NCBI GenBank assembly: GCA_937924775.1
Contig: CALDUT010000023.1
Location: forward strand, 1 to 53,738
Source of the DNA: an uncultured Gemmata sp.
GTDB lineage: Bacteria; Planctomycetota; Planctomycetia; Gemmatales; Gemmataceae
Direction: 5' to 3'
DNA: 53,738 nucleotides
This document shows positions 25,025 to 34,901 of this stretch, in pieces. Position numbers and translations under genes: made by a program. The notes under the pieces are model-generated. The model saw nothing but the letters and a program-made list of their open reading frames with translations, made no database searches and was not told the origin of the DNA. Position 1 is the stretch's first letter. Every line of letters begins with the position of its first letter.

Positions 25025-26005
25025 ATGGGTGTTGACGTGGCGGATGTGGCCCAACGGATAATAGCCAACATCGAGAAGGTGATTGTGGGCAAACGACCGG
25101 TTTTGAACTTGGCGTTGGCCGCGTATTTTTCGGAGGGCCATATCCTGTTGGAGGATGTACCCGGGGTGGCCAAAACGATGTTCGCTCGGGCGTTGGCTCG
25201 GAGTGTCGGTTGTAGCTTCAAACGGTTGCAGTGTACGCCGGATTTACTGCCCTCCGACATCACCGGGGTTAGCATCTTCAACCAGAAAACCACGGAATTT
25301 GAGTTTCGCCCCGGTCCGATTTTCGCCCAAACCCTGCTGGCCGATGAAATCAACCGGGCCACGCCGCGAACCCAAGCCGCCCTCCTGGAAGCCATGGCGG
25401 AACGGCGGGTGACTGTGGATGGGCAAACGTATGGTCTCAAACCACCCTTTTTAGTGATCGCGACGCAAAACCCCGTCGATCAAGAGGGCACCTTTCCGCT
25501 TCCCGAAGCGCAGTTGGACCGCTTCTTGGTCCGGTTGAGTCTCGGCTATCCCAGTATGGATGAAGAAGCGAAAATGCTGTCGCGGTTGCAACATGGCCAC
25601 CCGATAGACGAGCTAAAACCGGTGGCAACCGCGGAAGAGGTCATCGCATGCCAAGACGCGGTGCGGGGGGTGGAGGTGGATGAAAAGGTCAAACGCTACA
25701 TTCTGCAGGTGGTTCACGCCAGTCGCGGGCATGAGGATGTCTTGCTAGGAGGAAGTCCGCGGGCGTCGATCGCCCTGTTTCGCACCGCGCAGGCGTTGGC
25801 CGCCCTCCATGGCCGGGATTATGCCATCCCGGATGATGTCAAGAAAATGGCGCAACCCGTTTTGGCGCATCGACTTATTCTTAAGCCTGAAAGCCGACTG
25901 CGGAAGCGGACGGCCGCGGCCGTGGTCCATGATTTGATCGGGGAAGCCCGCGTTCCCATCACCGACAGGATGAAAGCTGCCCAGGAAGACTATTTCTCCT
26001 ACTGA
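25025..26005 (+). CDS. MoxR-family AAA+ ATPase
   Basis: A 326-residue MoxR ATPase. Walker A region EDVPGVAKTMFARALA near 42-57, Walker B LLADEINRATPRTQAALLEAM near 106-126, sensor ATQNPVDQEGTFPLPEAQLDRF near 148-169, and GGSPRASIALFRTAQALAAL near 240-259. Walker A reads GVAKT, the usual MoxR variant. Start taken at the ATG with GAGGAG eight bases upstream, rather than the TTG two codons earlier. MoxR proteins remodel or insert cofactors into partner proteins, often together with DUF58 and vWA proteins. The DUF58 gene follows after 15 bases. Confidence 0.94.
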   Translation: MGVDVADVAQRIIANIEKVIVGKRPVLNLALAAYFSEGHILLEDVPGVAKTMFARALARSVGCSFKRLQCTPDLLPSDITGVSIFNQKTTEFEFRPGPIFAQTLLADEINRATPRTQAALLEAMAERRVTVDGQTYGLKPPFLVIATQNPVDQEGTFPLPEAQLDRFLVRLSLGYPSMDEEAKMLSRLQHGHPIDELKPVATAEEVIACQDAVRGVEVDEKVKRYILQVVHASRGHEDVLLGGSPRASIALFRTAQALAALHGRDYAIPDDVKKMAQPVLAHRLILKPESRLRKRTAAAVVHDLIGEARVPITDRMKAAQEDYFSY

Positions 26006-26020
26006 CAGTGCTATTCCGTC

Positions 26021-27391
26021 ATGAAATGGTTAGTGGCCATTGTGCTTATCATTCTTGGCGCTATTCTGCTGGAGGCGGGCTTAGTCGCCTTCGCGGGCTA
26101 TGTGCTGTTGGGCGTTTACTTGCTTTCCCGGTGGATGGCATGGCGCTGGGTTCACAACCTTCAGGCCACGCGGGAATGTGACAGCAGCCCGCGTGATGTG
26201 GGGGAAAGCACGGAAGTGAAAGTGACCCTCACGAATGTGGGCATTCTCCCGATAGTGTGGGTGTTGGTGGAAGACTTGGTTCCCGATCCGGCGTTGAAGA
26301 CCGGTCCCCCGCGACTGACGGTCAAAGGCAAGCGTGTCCACGTCGTGACTTGGCTTAGCCGCCAATCAAAAACAATTCGCTACAAAGTCACCTTCCATTT
26401 CCGGGGCTATTTCCCCTTGGGGCCAACGCTTCTGGATACTGGCGATGTGTTTGGCTTGCACCGGCGGACCCGCGTGGTGGGTAAGCCGGCTTATGTGATG
26501 GTGTACCCACGCGTCGTACCGTTGCTGGAATATAACTTTGCCTCGGAACGCCCCATCGGCGAAATTCGCTTACAAGATCGCCTCGACGAAGACTTCACAC
26601 GCACTGCCGGAGTGCGACAGTACATTCGCGGTGACCCCCTACAGCGGGTGCATTGGAAAGTCACTGCTCGCACCGGGCAGCTCCATTGCCGCATTTATGA
26701 ACCCACGACCCTCGCGGGAGCCACACTTCTTTTGGACTTTCATCAAAACGGCTATCCTGCGCGGGGTGAGCCACATCGTTCGGAACTCGCCATAACGATC
26801 GCCGCCAGTGTAGCTTACGCCGTGGCGAGCCTTCACCAACAGATAGGTTTGGCCAGCAACGGCCGCGATGCCGCTGACCGTATCCGCGACGAGGCCTTGC
26901 AACACCCTCCCCCCGACGCCGAAACCCACGGCTACGCCACACGGGAAGAAACCCTAGCTCGTTACAAACTTCACAAATTCACTGACCGATTACGGCCCGT
27001 CGTGGTGCCGACCCGACGCGGCTTGCACCAATTCCAACAGGTTCGTGAGGCCTTGGCCCGTTTGGAATTGACCGATGGTTTGACGTTCCCGCAACTGTGT
27101 CTCGAAATGGCTCCCCGGCTGCCCCGGGATGCCACGATTCTCGCGATTTTGCCGCAAGTGCCTGTGGAATCAGCTATTGCGCTTGGTGCACTGCGGCGGC
27201 AAGGCTTTGCCGTAACGGCAATCCTGATCGGTTTGGACGAAACACAGCGTCTTGAAGCCCACGGACGCTTGCTGGCCGAGATGGTCCGCGACATCCGCTA
27301 CGTCAATTCCCTCGAAGAACTGGCCCATTTGGGGCAGAACACCGCCGCCCCCGCGCCTGCCACCTACGCGGTCGATATACCACTGGCATGA
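26021..27391 (+). CDS. DUF58 domain protein (MoxR partner)
   Basis: A 456-residue protein with two hydrophobic segments at the N-terminus (about 3-40), a beta-rich middle (about 60-190) and the DUF58 signature RLQDRLDEDFTRTAGVRQYIRGDPLQRVHWKVTA spread over about 184-217. The C-terminal region (about 330-440) resembles a vWA-type fold but lacks a DxSxS motif that I can see. Typical partner of MoxR in bacterial operons, anchored in the inner membrane with the soluble part in the cytoplasm. The next gene's ATG overlaps its TGA by four bases, so all three genes form one operon. Confidence 0.9.
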   Translation: MKWLVAIVLIILGAILLEAGLVAFAGYVLLGVYLLSRWMAWRWVHNLQATRECDSSPRDVGESTEVKVTLTNVGILPIVWVLVEDLVPDPALKTGPPRLTVKGKRVHVVTWLSRQSKTIRYKVTFHFRGYFPLGPTLLDTGDVFGLHRRTRVVGKPAYVMVYPRVVPLLEYNFASERPIGEIRLQDRLDEDFTRTAGVRQYIRGDPLQRVHWKVTARTGQLHCRIYEPTTLAGATLLLDFHQNGYPARGEPHRSELAITIAASVAYAVASLHQQIGLASNGRDAADRIRDEALQHPPPDAETHGYATREETLARYKLHKFTDRLRPVVVPTRRGLHQFQQVREALARLELTDGLTFPQLCLEMAPRLPRDATILAILPQVPVESAIALGALRRQGFAVTAILIGLDETQRLEAHGRLLAEMVRDIRYVNSLEELAHLGQNTAAPAPATYAVDIPLA

Positions 27392-28341
27392 AATCCTCGC
27401 GTGTTTTGGCATATGCCCAACTGCTGCGGCTGCCGAACGTGTTCACCGCGTTCGCGGACATCGCCCTGGGAGCGGCCGTCGCGGCGGCCCTGTTTCCGTT
27501 GCAGCTTCAATTGGGATTGGCCTACGTTTTTCTCGCCTTGGCTTCCGGATCGCTGTATCTGGCGGGTATGGTGTGGAATGATATTTTTGATCACGCCGAA
27601 GATAAGAAAACCCGGCCTTTCCGACCGCTGCCATCGGGTCGCGTGGGCCGGAGAACCGCGATGGGCCTAGGCGTGTTACTTCTGGCCGTGGGAGTGGCCC
27701 TCGCGGCTTTATCCGGGTGGCTGGCTGCACCCGTTTTTCGGCATGAACCGGTGGTGTTTGCGGTGGCGATCGTGGCGGCCGTGCTGATCTACGACGGTGG
27801 GATGAAACGAACTCCCGCAGGACCGGTGGTGATGGCCGCTTGCCGCTTCTTGAACGTGCTGTTGGGATTGTCGCTGATCCCGGATGACGTTTTCCCAACA
27901 GAATTTCGCGTCTTACTGGCAACAGTGGTCGGTTTCTACATCATTGGAGTGACTTGGTTCGCCCGGACCGAGGAAGGGCAGAGTCGTACCCGCGATTTGG
28001 GCTTGGCCGCGGGAGTTGTCGCCTTTTCCCTGCTTGTGGCCCTGTTGTTACGGGCTCAACTGCACGCTGCGACAGATACCCTCCCGCTACTGGCCGATGC
28101 TGGCACCTTCGCCTTCCCCTACCTGTTGGTACTATTCGGTTTCCTCATCGGCATCCCGATGGCCCGCGCTATTCGGGACCCGTCCCCGCGGTTGGTGCAA
28201 GCGGCTGTGAAACGCGCGGTTCTGGGACTGATCGCCCTCGATGCCCTACTCGCGACGATGTTCGTCGGACTTTCGGGCCTGCTGATCCTTTTGTTGTTGC
28301 CCCCCGCTTTGGTACTGGGAAAATGGGTGTACTCGACCTGA
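27388..28341 (+). CDS. UbiA-family membrane prenyltransferase
   Basis: A 317-residue membrane protein with about eight to nine hydrophobic helices. The first Asp-rich motif is in MVWNDIFDHAEDKKTRPFR near 62-80, followed by LPSGRVGRRTA; a second loop with IYDGGMKRTP near 131-140 is weaker than the usual DxxxD. Family members attach isoprenoid chains to aromatic or sugar-like acceptors, for quinone, heme or lipid synthesis; EboC-type proteins are in this group too. The acceptor cannot be told. Last gene of the MoxR-DUF58 operon, an unusual partner for it. Confidence 0.88.
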   Translation: MKSSRVLAYAQLLRLPNVFTAFADIALGAAVAAALFPLQLQLGLAYVFLALASGSLYLAGMVWNDIFDHAEDKKTRPFRPLPSGRVGRRTAMGLGVLLLAVGVALAALSGWLAAPVFRHEPVVFAVAIVAAVLIYDGGMKRTPAGPVVMAACRFLNVLLGLSLIPDDVFPTEFRVLLATVVGFYIIGVTWFARTEEGQSRTRDLGLAAGVVAFSLLVALLLRAQLHAATDTLPLLADAGTFAFPYLLVLFGFLIGIPMARAIRDPSPRLVQAAVKRAVLGLIALDALLATMFVGLSGLLILLLLPPALVLGKWVYST

Positions 28342-28416
28342 TCCGCACCGCGGTGTGATCGGAAAATCCCGCAGCAATCCTGAAAAAAATCACACGTTCT
28401 CCCCATAGGTGCCATC

Positions 28417-30132
28417 ATGACGCTCGACCGCCGACGTTTTCTTGCAACCGGAGGAGTCGCAGTGGCCGGAACGTTCTTTCCCAACTCCCTCAATGCTGCC
28501 GATGCCAACACTGAAGCCGCAGCGTTCATCAAAGACCACGAGTCGCGGATTCGGCCGCTGGAAGTACAAGTCAACCTCGCTTGGTGGAACGCTAACATCA
28601 GCGGCCAAGATGAAGACTTCCAAAAAAAAGAAGAAGCCCAAAATAAACTCGACGAGGCGCTGGCCGACGAGACAGCCCAAGAAAAAATTCGCGTTCTGCA
28701 TCAACTTTATCGCGATGGCAAAATCACTGACCGGATCACGGCTCGGCAGATTCACTTACTGTTCCTGCAATATCAGGAAAAACGCGGTGGCCCCCTCCTG
28801 AAGAAGATCAATGCCAAGGCCAACGCGGTGGAACAAGCGTTCAATGTCTTTCGGGCCCGAGTCGATGGGCAAGAAATCCCAGATAGCAAAGTCCGCAGCA
28901 TCCTGAAAGAATCCACCGATTCTGAACTTCGGCGAAAGGTGTGGGAGGCGAGTAAAGAGGTTGGGGCAAAGGTGGAAGCCGACCTGGCCGAGTTGGTCCG
29001 ATTGCGCAATCAACATGCCGTCAACTTAGGTTACAAGTCGTACCACCAGATGAGTTTGACTCTCAATGAGCAGGACGGTCCCGAACTCGACGAACTCTTC
29101 GATGAACTCGACGACCTGACCCGAGAACCTTACCAACGCGCCAAGGCCGAAATCGACGCCCGCTTGGCGAAAAAATACGGCATCCCGGTTGCGGAGTTAA
29201 TGCCGTGGCACTATCACGATCCCTTCTTTCAAGAAGCACCAGCGATATTCGAAGCCAATCTCGACGCCCCCTACCAAAAAGCCGACATCATCCAACTTTG
29301 TAGCAATTTCTACAAGGGCATCGGTCTGCCCATCGACGACGTCATCGCTCGCAGCGACCTTTATGAGAAAAAAGGGAAGTCGCCCCACGCATTCTGCACC
29401 GACATCGACCGCGAAGGGGATGTCCGTGTCCTTGCCAATATCGTGCCCAATGAATACTGGATGGCCACCATGTTGCATGAACTGGGCCATGCGGTCTACA
29501 CGTCCAAAAACATCCCGGCCACTGTACCCTACGTCCTTCGCGATGCCGCGCACATCCTCACCACCGAGGGGGTAGCGATGCAGTTCGAACGCTTCAGCAA
29601 GTCGCGGGCCTGGTTGGAGAAAATGGGGGTGACAGTTGAAAATGGCAAAGCCTTCGACGAAGCCGCGGCCCGCAGCCAACGCCACCAATTGCTGATCTTC
29701 AGTCGTTGGTGCCAAGTGATGTGGCGTTTCGAACGTGGTCTCTACAGTGGCCAGTGGGAAGGAGGCGATCCGCGGAAAACGGCCAACGAGGCCTGGTGGG
29801 ACCTCGTCGAGAAGTACCAACTGCTCAAACGCCCCCCCGGGCGCAATGCCCCCGATTACGCGAGCAAAATCCACATCTGTAGCGCCCCCGTATATTATCA
29901 CAACTACCTGATGGGGCAACTGTTTGCGTCACAAGTCCACCACGCGCTGGCCAAAGAAGTGTACAATGCCGATCCCAAGACGGCGCTATACATCGGCGAA
30001 AAGAAGGTCGGCGAGTTTATGCGTAAGAAAGTCTTCGAACCAGGCCGAACACTGACGTGGCGGGAATTAACGCAACATGCCACCGGAGAGAAACTCAACG
30101 CGCGCGCTTTCGCCAAAGACTTCGAAGCCTGA
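28417..30132 (+). CDS. M2-family (ACE-like) zinc metallopeptidase, Tat-exported
   Basis: A 571-residue peptidase with a twin-arginine signal (RRRFLATGG, residues 5-13, then a hydrophobic stretch to about 28). The zinc motif HELGH is at 354-358, and the downstream Glu ligand is probably in TTEGVAMQFE near 384-393. Blocks such as LVRLRNQHAVNLGYKSYHQM near 194-213 and HICSAPVYYHNYLMGQLFASQ near 486-506 match the angiotensin-converting-enzyme family (M2), which removes C-terminal dipeptides. Length is typical of a single-domain bacterial member. Acts outside the cytoplasm. Substrate not known. Confidence 0.9.
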   Translation: MTLDRRRFLATGGVAVAGTFFPNSLNAADANTEAAAFIKDHESRIRPLEVQVNLAWWNANISGQDEDFQKKEEAQNKLDEALADETAQEKIRVLHQLYRDGKITDRITARQIHLLFLQYQEKRGGPLLKKINAKANAVEQAFNVFRARVDGQEIPDSKVRSILKESTDSELRRKVWEASKEVGAKVEADLAELVRLRNQHAVNLGYKSYHQMSLTLNEQDGPELDELFDELDDLTREPYQRAKAEIDARLAKKYGIPVAELMPWHYHDPFFQEAPAIFEANLDAPYQKADIIQLCSNFYKGIGLPIDDVIARSDLYEKKGKSPHAFCTDIDREGDVRVLANIVPNEYWMATMLHELGHAVYTSKNIPATVPYVLRDAAHILTTEGVAMQFERFSKSRAWLEKMGVTVENGKAFDEAAARSQRHQLLIFSRWCQVMWRFERGLYSGQWEGGDPRKTANEAWWDLVEKYQLLKRPPGRNAPDYASKIHICSAPVYYHNYLMGQLFASQVHHALAKEVYNADPKTALYIGEKKVGEFMRKKVFEPGRTLTWRELTQHATGEKLNARAFAKDFEA

Positions 30133-30153
30133 TCGCCGCTTTCCCGCGAGGAT

Positions 30154-30175
30154 ACCGACCGGCCTGCAGGTCGGT
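30154..30175 (+). terminator. Hairpin after the M2 peptidase gene
   Basis: ACCGACC (30154-30160) and GGTCGGT (30169-30175) pair exactly around an 8-base loop, 21 bases past the stop. Flanking CGAG/CTCG-type bases may lengthen the stem imperfectly. No T run follows at once, so termination is uncertain. Confidence 0.4.
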
Positions 30176-30381
30176 TCTCGGGTCTACCCACGACTCGGAA
30201 GTCTCATCAGCCCTTTACCTTTTCTGGAATGCCCCCAACCTGTGTGGTTCCATCAGGCTTGGCCGTCCAGGCCAGGCCCTTGTTTCTTTCATCTTTTTTT
30301 GAAATTTTGTTCAGTTAATTATTACTGCGCAGATGATAATTTATCCCGGCCCAGTTTTTTTCTTGCAACAAGGAGTTGTGA

Positions 30382-31092
30382 ATGAATCGCCGCGAATTAC
30401 TCGGAAACTTGGGTGTGTTGGGAACAGCTGCGGCGGCTCACGCCCTGCATCCAGCCCAGGCGGCAACGAATCACGCCAAGGAAGGTCCGATGTCCGCACC
30501 GCATTTCCACTTCTGTGGGATCCATATGGCGAAGAAAGACCCCAAGGTGCAATTCATTACCCAGCACTATTGCGCAGCCCACACCGGCGGGCCAGATGGC
30601 GACGTGTTCCAATGCACCCTCTACGATGGCACCGGGAAAAACGCCAAATTGATCGGCGTGGAATATCTCATCACGGATGCCGCTTATCGCAAATTGCTCG
30701 ATGAGGAGAAGAAGTATTGGCATGCCCACACTTATGAGGTTCTGGGCGGGGGTCTGATCGCCCCGGCGATGACTCCCGAAGAAGAAATGAAATTCATGAA
30801 ATTGGTCCTGACCCTGTGGGGCAAAGCGTGGCACACCTGGCCGGATCCCACCACCTCCGTGCCTCTGGGCGAACCGCTGTTGATCTGGTCGTTAATGGGT
30901 GATGGCCAAGTGGATGAAAAGCTGCAAGCCCAGCGAGATCAGGAATTTCAGGTTGATACGGCCAAGATCCGCCAACAGCGAGAGAAGGCTTTTGGCCTAC
31001 GGGCCCCCAATGTCTCTGTGCCCAAAGACATCAACACCATCGGCCGGATGTGGACCGATATGGGCGATGACCGACCCACACCGCTCAAGTGA
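30382..31092 (+). CDS. DUF1264 (oil-body-associated-protein-like) protein, exported
   Basis: A 236-residue protein of the DUF1264 family. The N-terminus (NRRELLGNLGVLGTAAAAHAL) looks like a twin-arginine or general signal. The family body reads HFHFCGIHMAKKDP, FITQHYCAAHTGGPDG, KLIGVEYLITDAAYRKL, EKKYWHAHTYEVLGGGLIAPA and GKAWHTWPDP, all typical, with several conserved His that may bind metal. Known members include plant oil-body-associated proteins; the bacterial role is unknown. It is preceded by an AT-rich 100 bases with a poly-T run that should hold its promoter. Confidence 0.86.
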   Translation: MNRRELLGNLGVLGTAAAAHALHPAQAATNHAKEGPMSAPHFHFCGIHMAKKDPKVQFITQHYCAAHTGGPDGDVFQCTLYDGTGKNAKLIGVEYLITDAAYRKLLDEEKKYWHAHTYEVLGGGLIAPAMTPEEEMKFMKLVLTLWGKAWHTWPDPTTSVPLGEPLLIWSLMGDGQVDEKLQAQRDQEFQVDTAKIRQQREKAFGLRAPNVSVPKDINTIGRMWTDMGDDRPTPLK

Positions 31093-31126
31093 TCGCAAGC
31101 CTATAGTGTGGAAGGTTTTGTGATAG

Positions 31127-31162
31127 GCCGGTCGAGGGGAACGGACTCAAGTTCCGACCGGC
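31127..31162. terminator. Hairpin between convergent genes (DUF1264 and 1162-aa protein)
   Basis: GCCGGTCG (31127-31134) and CGACCGGC (31155-31162) pair exactly; an inner GGGAAC/GTTC pairing can extend the stem. It lies between two convergent genes and is followed by TTTC on the plus strand, so it could end transcription in either direction. Confidence 0.5.
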
Positions 31163-31257
31163 TTTCAGGATGGTTGCAACACCCTCTGACTCGCTGATGA
31201 TCGCCGGCCTGGACCATTTTGGGGCTATCTGAACACCGACTCTGAACGTTGGAGTTG

Positions 31258-34200
31258 TTACTTCAGCTCCCGCTCATGAAGTTCAGTGGCCATGTCGCGA
31301 TGAATGCGGCGGCGGATGAGAAATTCATCGGCATCCAACCAAGCCCGTACCGTCGGGCTGAGGGTAAAATCTTCGGTCACGATAGCTCGCACGGTGCTGT
31401 CCACCAACCGCAAGGCCTGTAACGTGAAGTGACCATTCGTCGATGAATACACGGTGAGTCGGTCGGGGAATTGGAAGAGTTCTTCGAGGCGACCCAAAGC
31501 GATGCTGGGCGGAGCAAAGCCCAGCGTTTCTGCGTATTGGAGGAGTAACTCAGTATGCTCCCGCGGCGGCAGGGGCGGCGCTAAACGTAATCGGTCGCGG
31601 GCTGCATCAAGAATGCGCCAACCGGCTTCTGCATCGCCCGCGACGAACCATCCGGCCGCTAGGCCAACCCGTTGTGCGAGTGATGAACCACTCTCATTGT
31701 CCCACTGGCCGCAGCGCGGATCGAGGGACTCCATCAAAGATGCCGCGAGCGTGGCGTATTCCCCACGACGAGCGGCCCGAAAGAGAGGGATCGCGGCGGC
31801 TTCCATCGCTGGCTGCATTCCACTTGTGAGAACGGCTTTGTTCAGATATTTTAATAAATCTCCGAGCGATGAAGGGGGGGCCACAGTACAGGCCATGGCC
31901 AACAGTGACCCCCGAAGGGCCACGGTACGTTGTTGCCGTTCAGTTTCAGTCCATCGTCCGGCCTGCAACCACGCCTCCACCCATTCTAGCGCCGCGGGTA
32001 CCAGATCCATGAGTTGCTCAATCATGCTGCTGTCGAAGTAGGCCGCGGATGCGAGTAAAGTGTAAACCACGCGCGGTATAGTGGCCGTGGTTGGTTCATT
32101 CGTGGCTAACTCCAACAAAGCACGGCCTTCTTCGACGATGAGGGAAGGGTCCGTTTGGGCGGTGAAAAGGGTCAGGCGTTCTCCCAGACGATCGGAACCG
32201 ATGAATTCGCGAAGATCGCGACCAGCGTAGGGTTGGACCGCGCCGACCGGCTGCAAAATCCGGGAATATTGCCGCAACCGATTGATCGCGTAGCGGGTAA
32301 ACTCCGGCATTTTCTCCCAGCGCTTCTGAAAGTCGGAGGGCCAACCCGGTTTTGGCAAAGTGCCTTCATTGGCCTCCTGTATCCGCCACAAGAACAGATC
32401 GCCCAGGAAAGCGTGAGCGGCTGGATCGATCCGCGGCGCTACGACCAAACCGAGAGCTTTCCGCGCCCAGGCGGCCCAATCGCGGGAAAGGGTTCGTTCT
32501 CCCAAGACCCCCAGACCCCACGCGAGCATCAGTTGCGCATATTCGGCGGTGGCCTTCGTTTCGCCCGCCAAGCCGACGGCTTGAAGTCCGGCAATTCCCC
32601 GGGGGCGTTCCAGCCAATCCCGGATGGGTTTGCGGAGGTGCTTCAAGCGGTCGCAGGCCTGCTTGAAGCGCTCGGGAGAGGCCCACCCATGAAAGCGGAG
32701 AAACGAGGGTGCGTCGAGGTCAAGCGCTGGACCGCGTTCCTGAAGCCGTCGCATCAACCGATCGTACCATCGAGCCAGTCCGAGGGTATCTCCGTGGCAG
32801 CCCCGGGTGAGACCCCAGCGGGCCAGCCATGCGGCCCGCACGGGAATGTCATCGAATTTCTGTTCCAACATCCCAAGAATTCGCGGTAACAACTTGAGCC
32901 ACTCTGAAGAAACTACTGGCGTGCCAGCCCCAGCAGCCAATGCCGCGACAACCCGTCCGGCCCCAGGGCGGTTAGGGGAACTGAGCCAGCGATCCCACAG
33001 GGCACTATCCCCACTAGTGGCACGCTCAGCACCTGCGGCGCGGCATTCTGCCGTAATCCAATGTTCGAACCACTCGGTCGGGGGCGTGGGGCAATCCCAG
33101 ATGGCGTTCATCCAGCCGATGGCTGCGTCCGCGGTTTGGCCGATGGCCGAGTAGAGACTCGCCAGTTCGGCCCAGCGGCGGGCCCGGCGCTCTGTTGGCA
33201 ACTCCGCAAAATCCTCAAGTATTCGACTTTCTAACTCCTGCCGGCGTACGGCCCAATCCGGACCCAAGAGCAAGGCATCTGGGGTGGGAAGATGGCGGCC
33301 GGTCGATGATTCCTTTGGCTCGTTGGTAGCTTCGTCCACCTGCTGACGCGAGGGCTGCGGCACCGGCGGAAGACTCCGTCCGCCTGTGGAAGACGGATGC
33401 CATAGTATCCGGTAACCTGTGGACATCCGACGCATCCAGCCCAAAAATCGTGATAGGGCTGAGATCATCCAACGGGCGGAGATGGATTCGCCGACCTTTT
33501 CCACGGGGCAAAGGGATGATGCCGTCGGCGGTGGGAGAAGGTCGATAGTCGTTTCTGTGGCGAGAGCAAAGCGTTCAAAGTCCAACCCGCCATACTTTTC
33601 CCGATGGGGTATTAACGAGGAACGCGGTGGCACACGGTGTTCGAGCCACTTCTCGAGGGGTTGAAAAGCCGCGTGCGGCACGCGGTGAATTGTGAACGTT
33701 CCAGCTGCCGGTTCGAGCCAATGAATGTGGTCGGCAGTATACGCCAGGGCCCGGGCCAATGAATCAGCCCGGAGGGCCGGCCGCAAGTGCTGGCCGGTAG
33801 GTAGATAGAGCCCTGGAAGGCGGGGATCAGGGTAGTATCCCATCGCGGCGAGTGGTAACATGGCGGCGTGGTCGTTGGCCGAGCGACGCTGGATGAGGAT
33901 GCGACGGTCGTTTCCGTGGTGCAAGATGGCACACGTCAGTTTCCGAACAAGGCGTTCGTCCACATCCAAGCAGAATCGCTCAAATTCGCACATTCGTTCT
34001 GGCGATAAAATCCACAGAGTCGGCGGTGGTGTGGTGTGACAAGGGCTGAGGCGGAGGTCCACAGCGATTGGCGGTTTCGATGTGTCCGGTGTGATGATCG
34101 GTGCTGCCTGCGGGTGTAGGGCGAGTTCAAGGTGCATTGCTTGCGGGACTGGGGCCGGGCAGTGCCTCACACCGTGGACAGGATCGCACAGCAGTACCGA

Positions 34201-34746
34201 TCCCTCAGGAACCACCAATTGCGTCGCCAAGGGATGTTGCCAATTCCATGCCACCCATACTCCAGGGATTTGTTCATGATAGCTACGAATCGCAGAGAAT
34301 TGGGGGTTGTGACTGAACGAGGGGGGTGGCGGGGGCTGAACCGCGACCCACGCGGTTCCCTCGTACGGCTCTGGGAGGAATTTCACCCCCAGCAGCACAC
34401 GCGGCCAGCAACGACGCAACCGCTGCACCAGCAAAGCCAGCGAGCGATTGGGTAACTCATAGAGAACGATCGGAGCTGTTTCGGTTTCATGGCGTTGCAG
34501 GGGAACGATTTCGGCCCAGGAAGCTACCGGCTGAGCCTTCAAGAGGGGATGAACGCTCGCACGCACACCAAAACGAGCCAACAGTGCCAACGTATCCCGT
34601 TCGGGGAGTTCTGGAATTTCCAAGCCGACGCTGCCGTTGTCAGCCTGTTCAACACGGGCGGGGGCCTGCACTACCGCCGGGGGCAATAACCCGCGGATGA
34701 GGACCAAACGAACCGTGTCTGAGGTGGGGAAAACGAGAACGGGCAT
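31258..34746 (-). CDS. Large protein A of FtsH-like cluster (1162 aa, unknown)
   Basis: I recognise no named domain. The N-terminal 400 residues look beta-rich and hold blocks shared with the next gene upstream: DVDERLVRKL near 290, LPGLYLPTGQHLRPALRADS near 335-355, then a WLEP and FQPLEKWLEH stretch near 375-400. A linker follows (about 440-500, rich in Pro, Ser and Arg). The C-terminal 650 residues are mostly helical, Ala/Leu/Arg-rich, and look like TPR-type superhelical repeats. The end, FLIRRRIHRDMATEL, matches the end of its paralog. No signal peptide or membrane helix is apparent. Last gene of the eight-gene minus-strand set. A scaffold or regulatory partner of the FtsH-like protease is my inference. 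Confidence 0.85.
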   Translation of the reverse strand: MPVLVFPTSDTVRLVLIRGLLPPAVVQAPARVEQADNGSVGLEIPELPERDTLALLARFGVRASVHPLLKAQPVASWAEIVPLQRHETETAPIVLYELPNRSLALLVQRLRRCWPRVLLGVKFLPEPYEGTAWVAVQPPPPPSFSHNPQFSAIRSYHEQIPGVWVAWNWQHPLATQLVVPEGSVLLCDPVHGVRHCPAPVPQAMHLELALHPQAAPIITPDTSKPPIAVDLRLSPCHTTPPPTLWILSPERMCEFERFCLDVDERLVRKLTCAILHHGNDRRILIQRRSANDHAAMLPLAAMGYYPDPRLPGLYLPTGQHLRPALRADSLARALAYTADHIHWLEPAAGTFTIHRVPHAAFQPLEKWLEHRVPPRSSLIPHREKYGGLDFERFALATETTIDLLPPPTASSLCPVEKVGESISARWMISALSRFLGWMRRMSTGYRILWHPSSTGGRSLPPVPQPSRQQVDEATNEPKESSTGRHLPTPDALLLGPDWAVRRQELESRILEDFAELPTERRARRWAELASLYSAIGQTADAAIGWMNAIWDCPTPPTEWFEHWITAECRAAGAERATSGDSALWDRWLSSPNRPGAGRVVAALAAGAGTPVVSSEWLKLLPRILGMLEQKFDDIPVRAAWLARWGLTRGCHGDTLGLARWYDRLMRRLQERGPALDLDAPSFLRFHGWASPERFKQACDRLKHLRKPIRDWLERPRGIAGLQAVGLAGETKATAEYAQLMLAWGLGVLGERTLSRDWAAWARKALGLVVAPRIDPAAHAFLGDLFLWRIQEANEGTLPKPGWPSDFQKRWEKMPEFTRYAINRLRQYSRILQPVGAVQPYAGRDLREFIGSDRLGERLTLFTAQTDPSLIVEEGRALLELATNEPTTATIPRVVYTLLASAAYFDSSMIEQLMDLVPAALEWVEAWLQAGRWTETERQQRTVALRGSLLAMACTVAPPSSLGDLLKYLNKAVLTSGMQPAMEAAAIPLFRAARRGEYATLAASLMESLDPRCGQWDNESGSSLAQRVGLAAGWFVAGDAEAGWRILDAARDRLRLAPPLPPREHTELLLQYAETLGFAPPSIALGRLEELFQFPDRLTVYSSTNGHFTLQALRLVDSTVRAIVTEDFTLSPTVRAWLDADEFLIRRRIHRDMATELHERELK

Positions 34747-34901
34747 GCCGCAAGTTTAGTACGCGATGCCGTCAGGGGGCAATGGACCAGAATTCTTCTT
34801 TTATGTCAGCAGAAAGGCGTTCTGCCACTGTAGAGGCTATGTATTGGCAATGAACGTGCCACGCTCCCTGGACGCGTGGCCCACCGCCCACCTTCGATCC
34901 C

